DNA from: an uncultured Campylobacter sp.
GTDB taxonomy: Bacteria > Campylobacterota > Campylobacteria > Campylobacterales > Campylobacteraceae
Direction of reading: 5' to 3'
Length of the DNA: 5,642 nt
NCBI RefSeq assembly: GCF_937997405.1
Contig: NZ_CALKTL010000173.1
Coordinates: forward strand, 1-5,642
The notes under the pieces were generated by a model. It did no database searches. It was not told the DNA's origin and was given only the letters and a program-made list of their open reading frames with translations. Position 1 is the stretch's first letter. Every line of letters starts with the position of its first letter. Made by a program: the position numbers and the translations under genes. Below, one piece after another: positions 1 to 5,300 of this stretch.

Positions 1-173
1 GCTGCGCGGCGCTCTTTGTAGGCTTACCGGATTTAAATTGCTCGCTATCCGCAGAGTTTGCGGCAAACGAGTTTGCAAAATCGCCCTCCATAGCGCGCAA
101 AAATCCATCCGCAAACCCGCTAGCAACGCTATCAGCTTGCTCGCTTTGCTTCGGTAAATCTGAGGCATCTAAT
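1..173 (-). pseudogene. Start-less fragment of an unidentified gene, running off the left edge
   Basis: The minus strand has an open frame from 268 down to the window start; its upstream limit is a TAG at 271-269. Only the part below about 173 looks coding: codons are rich in G-first triplets and read ...DLPKQSEQADSV..., then SGFADGFLRAMEGDFANSF, then ...FKSGKPTKSAAQ. The inferred protein is Ala/Ser/Asp/Gln-rich and resembles no domain I recognise. No start codon with a ribosome binding site lies at the upstream end. The only internal ATG (91-89) is in the middle of coding-like sequence, so the 5' part appears to be missing. GC is about 55% in 61-120 but 30-35% in 181-300, so composition changes at the same place. 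Alternatives: a short real gene starting at 91, or a plus-strand frame (3-314) reading the other way, which I think is only the antisense shadow here. Confidence 0.4.
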
Positions 174-314
174 ATGTGCGGTAAGTTTAGCTCCGAAAAA
201 TTCGGTGTAGGAGTAGAATTTGTAGAGGCTAAAAAATATGCTGCTGAATTAGGACATAGATGTGGAGCCTATTTTAATAAAAAATTGTCTATAGATTTTG
301 ATGATAAAATCTAA
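174..314 (+). CDS. Small AT-rich plus-strand ORF, 46 aa, possibly a gene fragment
   Basis: ATG at 174 is preceded by GAGG (162-165) at 8 nt spacing, a plausible ribosome binding site. The 46-residue product starts MCGKFSSEKFGVG, continues VEFVEAKKYAAELG and ends IDFDDKI. Codons are AT-rich (TTA, GGA, AGA, AAA), unlike the GC-rich sequence on its left, and the reverse strand over this stretch does not look coding. It converges on the acidic-protein gene with 13 bases between the two stop codons. Residues 16-27 (FVEAKKYAAELG) faintly recall the helix following the NKxD loop of Ras/Rab-type small GTPases, but no P-loop or NKxD motif is present, so any such origin would mean a remnant. The frame is open upstream to the left edge; I chose the ATG because of the binding site and the composition change. 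It could be a genuine small gene, a decayed fragment or a chance frame. Confidence 0.42.
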   Translation: MCGKFSSEKFGVGVEFVEAKKYAAELGHRCGAYFNKKLSIDFDDKI

Positions 315-327
315 AAATCTACTATAT

Positions 328-1791
328 TTAGTAAGTCCCAAAATTTACGCCAATTGAATTCCATGCTTCATTATGAGCAGACATAGACGCATTCTGTGCA
401 AGTCCACCAGTAAATTCCATGCTTTGAAACGGAACGGCGTTATAAAGATTTTCGCGAGGTATATCGCCCGCGCCCGCCAACGCAATCGGCGTATCTGAAG
501 CGACCTCGTATTGAGACGAAATTTGCGTTTTTTGAAAATTCGTAGCCGCTTTATTTTTATCATGCGCAGATCTTTTATCCTCTTTTTCATCGGAAGCAAA
601 CGCAGCCGCGGCGAAATTATCATATCCGCCAAACTCCTCCACAGGCATGCCGGCACTATCGAAAAGCCTAGAAAAATCCATATCAAATCCACTATTAACA
701 GGCGCGCCGGCTGCATCTTGCACTACTTGCGAGGCAGAATTTTTTTCATCTGTTTTATAAGCAGATGAGCCGTCTGATTCATGCTGTTTAAGCGTAACGT
801 CCACAGAGTCTTTCGCTTCCTCTATATTAGGCGCAGCGTCTGCCTTTTTTTCAACAGTAGTTTCATTAGAGCTGCCAGCTCTTTGCGGCTCGTCTTGCTG
901 CGCAAGCGGTAAAGTTTCGCTTGCCCGTGTGGCGGGAATTTCATCTTCTGTCTGCGATTTATCCGTTTTGGAATTCTTAGGATTTTCATCATCTAGCGCT
1001 GCTAGAGCTATAGGAGCGTCATCCTTTGCGAGTGAAATTTCATCTTGAGGTGCGTGATTATTTTCAGCGGGCTCGCTTGCGCCGATACTATTTAGCGGAA
1101 CATCCTCAGGAATATCACTAGCAGCTAAGTTTAGAGGCACATCATCTGCGATATTATCCGCAATCTTTTCTGCGACGGCGTTAAGCGGCGTACCATCGGC
1201 GATGGTGTCCGCAAGAGCCGCTTCATCTGCAAGCTGCGAGAGCGGAATATCATCTGCGATCTCGTCCGTGCGCGGTATATCACCTAGTAACTGCGAAAGC
1301 GGCACATCATCTGCAATCTCGGGCGCTATATCGTTTGCCAGTTGTGAAAGCGGTATATCTTTGCCAGAGTCATAAAAGCTATCCACAAGCTCTTCAAAAT
1401 TACTGCCCGAAGCGGAATTTGCCTGGTCAATCGCATCGATCTCTTTCATCACAGAGCTTGCATCGGCAAATTCTTTCGCCATTTTTTCTTTCGCCTGCAC
1501 GCTCATATTTTGAACCGAAAATTCGCTAATAAACGTAATGAGCTCAAGCGGCGAAAAAGGCTTGGTAAGGGTGTATCGCGCTCCTGGCACTGAGACGTTT
1601 TTAGGCGTCAGAAACAGCGTCTTATTAAGATCAAATTTTGAAATATCATCGCTATCTTCATAATTTTTTATCGTCAAATCATATTCACTCTCGTCTGCAC
1701 TATATGCTACCAGGTCCGCACCGATGCGCTCGCAGCAAATATTTACGACACTTGCAACCTGCTCATTGTGATTGTCAAGTAGAATTTTCAT
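328..1791 (-). CDS. Large acidic repeat protein with receiver-like N-terminus (Cj1178c-type)
   Basis: This 487-residue acidic protein fits the position of the C. jejuni 'highly acidic protein' Cj1178c, downstream of rpsB-tsf-ABC ATPase; that match rests on context and composition. Residues 1-95 look like a degenerate response-regulator receiver: strand 1 MKILLDN, a strand-3-like YDLTIKNY (37-44), strand 4 TLFLTPK (58-64), and the typical TKPFSPLELI (76-85) with the invariant Lys77-Pro78. The phospho-acceptor Asp expected after strand 3 is not evident (Lys42/Asn43 lie there), so phosphorylation is doubtful. Residues 145-238 are an array of D-x-P-L-[SN] repeats, with looser copies later (DDAPIALAA near 257, SDTPIALAG near 432). 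The rest is low-complexity, rich in Asp, Glu, Ala and Ser, and probably disordered. There is no signal peptide or membrane segment, so it is likely cytoplasmic. AAAAGG at 1798-1803, 6 nt upstream, supports the start. A scaffold or interaction role is inference; function is unknown. Confidence 0.8.
   Translation of the reverse strand: MKILLDNHNEQVASVVNICCERIGADLVAYSADESEYDLTIKNYEDSDDISKFDLNKTLFLTPKNVSVPGARYTLTKPFSPLELITFISEFSVQNMSVQAKEKMAKEFADASSVMKEIDAIDQANSASGSNFEELVDSFYDSGKDIPLSQLANDIAPEIADDVPLSQLLGDIPRTDEIADDIPLSQLADEAALADTIADGTPLNAVAEKIADNIADDVPLNLAASDIPEDVPLNSIGASEPAENNHAPQDEISLAKDDAPIALAALDDENPKNSKTDKSQTEDEIPATRASETLPLAQQDEPQRAGSSNETTVEKKADAAPNIEEAKDSVDVTLKQHESDGSSAYKTDEKNSASQVVQDAAGAPVNSGFDMDFSRLFDSAGMPVEEFGGYDNFAAAAFASDEKEDKRSAHDKNKAATNFQKTQISSQYEVASDTPIALAGAGDIPRENLYNAVPFQSMEFTGGLAQNASMSAHNEAWNSIGVNFGTY
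1078..1359 (-). repeat. In-frame degenerate repeat array encoding D-x-P-L-[SN] units
   Basis: Within the acidic-protein gene, six units share the core [D/G]-x-P-L-[S/N]: DIPLSQLAND, DVPLSQLLGD, DIPLSQLADE, GTPLNAVAEK, DVPLNLAASD and DVPLNSIGAS, often preceded by I-A-D-[DN/G]. At DNA level, near-copies of 'agcggcacatcatctgc' begin at about 1133, 1241 and 1298, with a looser copy at about 1349. The spacings (108, 57 and about 51 bases) are all multiples of three, so copy-number change would keep the frame. The units nearest the N-terminus are most alike (PLSQL) and the later ones have drifted (PLN), which suggests successive duplication followed by divergence. Confidence 0.7.
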
Positions 1792-1797
1792 TTATGA

Positions 1798-1803
1798 CCT
1801 TTT
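1798..1803 (-). promoter_or_regulatory. Ribosome binding site of the acidic-protein gene
   Basis: AAAAGG lies 6 nt before the ATG at 1791, in the 57-bp gap after the ABC ATPase gene. It supports this start. Unlike the tightly packed genes upstream, this gene therefore has its own unlinked initiation site. Confidence 0.55.
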
Positions 1804-1819
1804 AGAAAGAATTTGGGCT

Positions 1820-1825
1820 ATTGTA
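1820..1825 (-). promoter_or_regulatory. Possible -10 box for the acidic-protein gene
   Basis: TACAAT (five of six matches to TATAAT) lies in the only sizeable gap inside the gene cluster, about 28 nt before the ATG at 1791. There is no clear -35 box, but Campylobacter sigma-70 promoters often lack one. It would give a very short leader. In AT-rich spacer DNA such a match can arise by chance, so this is tentative. Confidence 0.22.
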
Positions 1826-1848
1826 AGATATTTTTGGTTATTAATTGC

Positions 1849-2490
1849 TTATATTTGCGCTAAATTTCGGTTATTTAGGCGATAAACTTTGCAGCATTTT
1901 TGCGCTAAATTCTCATCGTGGGTCACGAGCACGAGCGCGCCACGACTGGATTTTACGTAATCAAAGATCACGCTCATGACCTCGTTTGCGGTATCCTTGT
2001 CTAAATTTCCAGTAGGCTCGTCGGCAAAGATTATGCGCGGCTTTTTGCAAAGTATGCGAGCGATGCTCACGCGCTGCTGCTGTCCGCCGCTAAGCTCGCC
2101 CACGCCTTGCTTTAAAGTATGTTCGATCTGAAGCTTTTTTAAAATTTCATCATCTATCGCATTATTCGTAAGTTTGGCGGCAAGTTCAATATTTTCGCCA
2201 GAGGAGAAGCCCTTAAAAAGGTAGTGGGATTGAAATATTATGCCAAAGTCGTTGCGGCGGATTTTAAGTCTCTCATCGGAGCTTAGCTCGTAAATACTGC
2301 GCCCGCCGTAGATCACTTCGCCCGAGTTCGGCTTTAAAAGCGTGCATAAAATATGAAGCAGAGTCGATTTGCCGCAGCCGCTAACGCCTAAAATAGCGAT
2401 GCTCTCGCTCTCTTGAACGCTTAAGCTTACATTTTCAAAGAGCGTATAATCATACGCGTGAGTAAGATTTACGCCCTTTAAAAGTTCCAT
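1849..2490 (-). CDS. ABC transporter ATP-binding protein, LolD/MacB/FtsE class
   Basis: A complete 213-residue nucleotide-binding subunit with every expected motif: Walker A GVSGCGKST (35-43), Q-loop FQSHY with Gln87, signature LSGGQQQR (133-140), Walker B RIIFADEP with Asp157 and catalytic Glu158, D-loop GNLD (161-164) and switch His191. Its short single-domain length and the ADEPTGNLD stretch place it with LolD, MacB and FtsE. Family members power lipoprotein release, efflux or cell-division complexes from the cytoplasmic face of the inner membrane. No permease is encoded in the window, so the substrate cannot be read from context. It corresponds by position to C. jejuni Cj1180c. Its ATG follows the tsf stop after 2 bases with no obvious Shine-Dalgarno, so translation is probably coupled to tsf. 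In C. jejuni the next gene is fliR; here it is the acidic protein. Confidence 0.92.
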   Translation of the reverse strand: MELLKGVNLTHAYDYTLFENVSLSVQESESIAILGVSGCGKSTLLHILCTLLKPNSGEVIYGGRSIYELSSDERLKIRRNDFGIIFQSHYLFKGFSSGENIELAAKLTNNAIDDEILKKLQIEHTLKQGVGELSGGQQQRVSIARILCKKPRIIFADEPTGNLDKDTANEVMSVIFDYVKSSRGALVLVTHDENLAQKCCKVYRLNNRNLAQI

Positions 2491-2492
2491 AT

Positions 2493-3557
2493 TTAGCCGA
2501 TTTGAGCCGCTACTTCGGCTGCGAAGTCTTCGCTCTTTTTCTCTAGACCCTCGCCCACTTCGAAGCGGACGTATTTTACGATCTCGATCTTGCCGCCTAG
2601 TTTTTTAGCTTCTTCGTCGATCACCTGCTCGACGGTTTTCTTATCGTCCATTACATAAAATTGCCCTAGCAGCGTGAGGCGCTGATCGATCTGGGTATTA
2701 TCGGCGATGAAGCGATCGATCTGACCCGGCAAAATTTTATCCCAAATTTTTTCAGGCTTATTTTGCTTGCGAAGCTCATCTTTTAAAACTTCTATCTCTT
2801 TGGCTAAAATTTCGTCCGTTAGATGCGCGCGCGAGCCAAACTGCGGGATCTTATGAAGGGGCTTACCTAAGCGCACAAACTCCTCATTTTCCTTCTCAAA
2901 CTCGCCTTTAAGAGCTAAGAATTCTTTTTCGATAAAATCGGGATCAAGCTCTTTATAGCTGATAACCTGAGGTTTCATCGCGGCTGCGTGCATGCAGAGA
3001 TTTTTTATAAGCTCCTTCGCACCCTCCGCAGTTCGCTCGCTGTCACAAGCTGCTGCGATGATTACACCTACGCGGCCGTTTGAGTGTAGGTAGCCGTTTA
3101 CTACTCCGTTTGCGCCCGCCTTAATCGTCTCAAATCTTCTAACGACCAAATTTTCGCCGATCGTAGCGATCTGGCTCTTTAGATGCTCATCAAATTTAAC
3201 GCCGTTAATGACGCTGGAATTTAGCTCATCAATGCTGCTAATGCCCTTGCTTTGGATATGCAAGGTAGTATTTTTAACTAAATTTATAAAATTTTGATTT
3301 TTAGCTACGAAGTCGGTTTCGGAATTTATCTCGCTTATGGTGGCGATCTTGTGATCCGCGCCCACTTCGACGCTTACTAAGCCCTCGCTAGCTAAGCGAT
3401 CGGCTTTTTTAGCAGCCTTTCCAAGGCCCTTTTCGCGAAGCAAATCGACGGCCTTATCCATATCGCCGTCTGTTTCAACTAAAGCCTTTTTGCAGTCCAT
3501 CATCCCCGCTCCGGTGCTTTCGCGGAGCTCTTTTACCATTTGCGCGCTGATTTCCAT
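2493..3557 (-). CDS. tsf: Elongation factor Ts
   Basis: EF-Ts is the guanine-nucleotide exchange factor that recycles EF-Tu from its GDP to its GTP form in the cytoplasm. The N-terminal UBA-like domain is clear (MEISAQMVKELRESTGAGMM, then DCKKALVETDGDMDKAVDLL, to about residue 55). The exchange signature TDFVAKN is at 81-87, and the dimerisation core follows. At 354 residues it is longer than the E. coli protein (283) and close to Campylobacter versions, the extra length lying in the core/C-terminal half. It ends KKSEDFAAEVAAQIG, as expected for this group. The ATG shares its A with the rpsB stop (TAATG). GAGGA at 3571-3567, inside the S2 acidic-tail codons, sits 9 nt upstream as a binding site. 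It is co-transcribed with rpsB, the near-universal bacterial pairing. Confidence 0.98.
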   Translation of the reverse strand: MEISAQMVKELRESTGAGMMDCKKALVETDGDMDKAVDLLREKGLGKAAKKADRLASEGLVSVEVGADHKIATISEINSETDFVAKNQNFINLVKNTTLHIQSKGISSIDELNSSVINGVKFDEHLKSQIATIGENLVVRRFETIKAGANGVVNGYLHSNGRVGVIIAAACDSERTAEGAKELIKNLCMHAAAMKPQVISYKELDPDFIEKEFLALKGEFEKENEEFVRLGKPLHKIPQFGSRAHLTDEILAKEIEVLKDELRKQNKPEKIWDKILPGQIDRFIADNTQIDQRLTLLGQFYVMDDKKTVEQVIDEEAKKLGGKIEIVKYVRFEVGEGLEKKSEDFAAEVAAQIG

Positions 3558-4354
3558 TACTCTTCGTCCTCGCTTACGTCAAAATCCTCTTCGCTCATCG
3601 CCTCGGCTACGACCTCCTCTTTCTCCTCGTCGCTGACGGCTTCGCTATGCTCGACATCCTCGCTTGCGTCTTGATCGCGAAGCGCCTTGCCCTCGTTGAT
3701 CGCTTCTGCCATCTCTTGGCAAAAAAGCTGAACCGAGCGGATCGCATCGTCGTTACCGGGGATCGGGAAATCGACTACGTCCGGATCGCAGTTCGTATCC
3801 AAAGGCGCGATAACCGGCATTTTTAGGCGGTTAGCTTCCGCTACGGCGATCTTTTCTTTTACGACGTCGATGACAAAGATCATATCAGGAAGGCCCTTCA
3901 TATTGCGAATGCCGCCTAGATAAAGCTCGAGCTTCTCTTTTTTGCGGCGAAGCATTAGCGCCTCTTTTTTGGTTAGTAAATTTATAGAGCCGTCCTCTTC
4001 CATAGTCTCGATTACTTCGAGCTTGCGGATCGATTGCTTGATAGTGGAAAAATTCGTCAGCATGCCGCCTAGCCATCTGTGGCTCACATAAGGCATGCCG
4101 CACTTCTCGGCGTACTCTTTTAGCGTTGCGCCGGCTTGTTTTTTGGTGCCTACGAAAAGTATAGTTTTACCCTCAGCAGCCGCGTCACGCACGATATTAT
4201 AAGTGTAGCGGAAGTAGCGGATAGTTTTTTGTAGATCTATGATGTAGATACCTTTTCTCTCGCCGAAAATGAATTTTTTCATCTTCGGATTCCATCTGCG
4301 TGTTTGGTGTCCGAAATGAACGCCGCACTCTAGCAAATCTCTCATTGTTACCAT
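3557..4354 (-). CDS. rpsB: 30S ribosomal protein S2
   Basis: S2 joins the small ribosomal subunit late and is needed for S1 docking in many bacteria. The 265-residue product carries the family hallmarks: LLECGVHFGHQTRRWNPKM near the N-terminus, ILFVGTKKQA (65-74), SHRWLGGMLTNF (91-102), GGIRNMKGLPDMIFVIDV (147-164) and PVIAPLDTNCDPDVVDFPIPG (180-200, in part). A strongly acidic tail (about 228-265, mostly Glu and Asp) extends past the conserved fold; such tails occur in this group but vary between species. Met1 is preferred over Met4 because AAGGAG lies 7 nt before it. It is the first gene of the rpsB-tsf-ATPase unit, with its own promoter and a structured leader. Confidence 0.98.
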   Translation of the reverse strand: MVTMRDLLECGVHFGHQTRRWNPKMKKFIFGERKGIYIIDLQKTIRYFRYTYNIVRDAAAEGKTILFVGTKKQAGATLKEYAEKCGMPYVSHRWLGGMLTNFSTIKQSIRKLEVIETMEEDGSINLLTKKEALMLRRKKEKLELYLGGIRNMKGLPDMIFVIDVVKEKIAVAEANRLKMPVIAPLDTNCDPDVVDFPIPGNDDAIRSVQLFCQEMAEAINEGKALRDQDASEDVEHSEAVSDEEKEEVVAEAMSEEDFDVSEDEE

Positions 4355-4361
4355 GAGTTTT

Positions 4362-4367
4362 CTCCTT
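4362..4367 (-). promoter_or_regulatory. Consensus Shine-Dalgarno of rpsB
   Basis: AAGGAG lies 7 nt before the ATG at 4354 and fixes the start at Met1 (MVTMRDLLE) rather than the in-frame Met4. It sits only 4 nt downstream of the CAAC segment (4375-4372) that can pair with the upstream leader, so structure formation there could affect access to it. Confidence 0.8.
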
Positions 4368-4409
4368 GTGGGTTGCCCCGAAATTTAGTTTATTCCTCCG
4401 CATCCGCCC

Positions 4410-4430
4410 GTAAATTTACTCTAAATTTAC
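4410..4430. repeat. Perfect 9-bp inverted repeat in the rpsB leader
   Basis: GTAAATTTA (4410-4418) and TAAATTTAC (4422-4430) are exact inverted copies separated by three bases (CTC on plus, GAG on minus). In the rpsB transcript it would form a compact hairpin closed by G-C pairs. It is not an intrinsic terminator for rpsB: the stem is AT-rich and is followed by GGGCGGATGC rather than a U-run. It could equally be a DNA operator palindrome. A further AAATTT copy occurs at 4381-4386. Confidence 0.7.
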
Positions 4431-4469
4431 AACTAAATCAAGGATTGATGCGTGTGAAATGAAATGAGG

Positions 4470-4475
4470 ATTATA
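4470..4475 (-). promoter_or_regulatory. rpsB promoter -10 box
   Basis: A perfect TATAAT on the minus strand lies about 115 nt before the rpsB ATG, in an AT-rich context with runs of T and A upstream. The -35 region at 16-17 nt spacing shows only a weak match (CTTATT or GCTTAT), which is usual for Campylobacter sigma-70 promoters that rely on the -10 box and periodic T-tracts. It is the best promoter match between the AT-rich gene pair and rpsB, and would drive rpsB-tsf-ATPase. Confidence 0.6.
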
Positions 4476-4612
4476 TTTAAAATTTTATTAAAATAAGCTT
4501 GAAGACTATGTAGAAATATACTAAAATATTTCAATAAATTTTTATTCAAAGCAAACCAACTTGACATATACTAATAAAATTTAACAATTACCGACAAACT
4601 TTATAATCAAAT
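4476..4612. other. AT-rich intergenic spacer
   Basis: No gene is visible here on either strand. The stretch includes a 7-bp inverted repeat, GAAATAT (4513-4519) and ATATTTC (4526-4532), with a 6-base loop. On the minus strand it is not followed by a T-run, so it is a poor terminator for the genes to the right. On the plus strand T-rich sequence follows, but no plus-strand gene would use it. A TTGACA at 4561 (plus) has no -10 box at the right distance. Readthrough from the upstream pair into rpsB is possible. Confidence 0.4.
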
Positions 4613-5299
4613 CTACTTAACTTCTCGGGCAATGTCTTCTACGCTCATATTTCCTCTAAATATAGAACCTACCGCCTCTGTAAAATTATTAGGGATACCA
4701 TTTTCCCTATTAAAAGAGGCTTGTTTTTCGGCAATTTGATTTTCAAGATTCGCTATCGCATTTTCTAGCTTTATTTTTATAGAATACAGCTCATTTAATT
4801 TTATACTTCTTTGTTCCTCGAAATTCTTATATCGTTCTACAACTTTTTGATTTTCTACTTCGGCTAAATCAGCAAGTCCTCTAGTATATAGATCCATATC
4901 AGGCATGAAGGGATTTGTTCTATTCTCTAAAGATTGTATATCTCTTTTTATATTAATCAATTTATTGATCTCTAGCTCCTTTTGTCTTTGTAGTTTATTA
5001 ATTTCTGGCATATATTTCGTCTCGGTAGTCTCTCTTCTGTGCTTATTATAAGTCCTATAAATATCTGATAAATCTTTATCTTCATCTTCTTTTAAACATT
5101 CGAAATAATATGCTATTATCATGAATGGAACACCACACAAAAATGCTAATTTTAAAAACCAATCTATATCTACAAATACCCAAATTATAAAAAAATATAT
5201 TGCTGCGATGGTTGTTATTATCTTCTTCTTTGTATCTCTTTTATATTGATTTTTTCTATACTTTTTTAAATTTCCTCTCACTTCGCTAATGCTAGCCAT
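4613..5299 (-). CDS. Hypothetical two-TM coiled-coil protein
   Basis: I do not recognise this 228-residue protein. The N-terminus is strongly basic (Lys/Arg at 12-26). Two hydrophobic segments follow (about 27-43 and 48-66) with a short DIDW-containing turn between them, so a membrane hairpin with both ends in the cytoplasm is likely by the positive-inside rule. After an acidic patch (KEDEDKD, 70-76), heptad-like charged sequence (about 97-128 and 147-197) suggests a long coiled coil split by a Pro-containing segment (NPFMPDM, 129-135). The C-terminus reads FTEAVGSIFRGNMSVEDIAREV. Base composition is much more AT-rich than rpsB or tsf. Its ATG comes 1 base after the stop of the preceding gene, with a strong binding site inside that gene, so the two form a translationally coupled pair and may act together. 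Role unknown; a membrane-tethered partner or effector is only a guess. Confidence 0.75.
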   Translation of the reverse strand: MASISEVRGNLKKYRKNQYKRDTKKKIITTIAAIYFFIIWVFVDIDWFLKLAFLCGVPFMIIAYYFECLKEDEDKDLSDIYRTYNKHRRETTETKYMPEINKLQRQKELEINKLINIKRDIQSLENRTNPFMPDMDLYTRGLADLAEVENQKVVERYKNFEEQRSIKLNELYSIKIKLENAIANLENQIAEKQASFNRENGIPNNFTEAVGSIFRGNMSVEDIAREVK

Positions 5300-5300
5300 A

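Larger units (their letters stand above)
4355..4462 (-). promoter_or_regulatory. rpsB leader, candidate S2 autoregulatory region
   Basis: If transcription starts about 7 nt after the -10 box, the mRNA carries a leader of roughly 108 nt, long for a bacterial gene. It holds a perfect 9-bp hairpin (4430-4422 with 4418-4410). A competing pairing is also possible: 4428-4421 (AAATTTAG) with 4388-4381 (CTAAATTT), extended by GTTG (4433-4430) with CAAC (4375-4372) across a bulge. The two use the same bases and exclude each other. In E. coli, S2 represses its own operon through the rpsB leader. A similar role here is inference from that precedent plus the structure. Confidence 0.45.

Noticed and set aside
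3..173. Plus-strand frame open from the left edge and continuous with the 174-314 ORF.
   Set aside because: Its translation here is Leu/Ser/Cys/Ala-rich and looks like the antisense of the minus-strand acidic coding stretch. A ribosome binding site and composition change favour a start at 174.
293..312. Inverted repeat AGATTTT / AAAATCT between the convergent 174-314 ORF and the acidic-protein gene, a possible terminator.
   Set aside because: The stem is almost all A-T and no T-run follows immediately on either strand, so it is too weak to call.
345..768. Open frames on both strands inside the 3' half of the acidic-protein gene.
   Set aside because: They are overlapping shadows with Arg/Ile/Leu-rich, implausible proteins and no ribosome binding sites.
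1335..1529. A 64-codon plus-strand open frame across the repeat-encoding region.
   Set aside because: It is antisense to a well-supported gene and reflects the regular codon pattern of the repeats.
4197..4403. A 68-codon minus-strand frame starting in the rpsB leader (ATGCGGAGG...), considered as a leader peptide.
   Set aside because: It runs far into rpsB in another frame, has no ribosome binding site and encodes an Arg/Asn/His-rich sequence typical of a shadow frame.
4561..4607. TTGACA (4561-4566) and TATAAT (near 4602) on the plus strand, considered as a promoter.
   Set aside because: The two are about 35 bases apart, twice the workable spacing, and no plus-strand gene follows.
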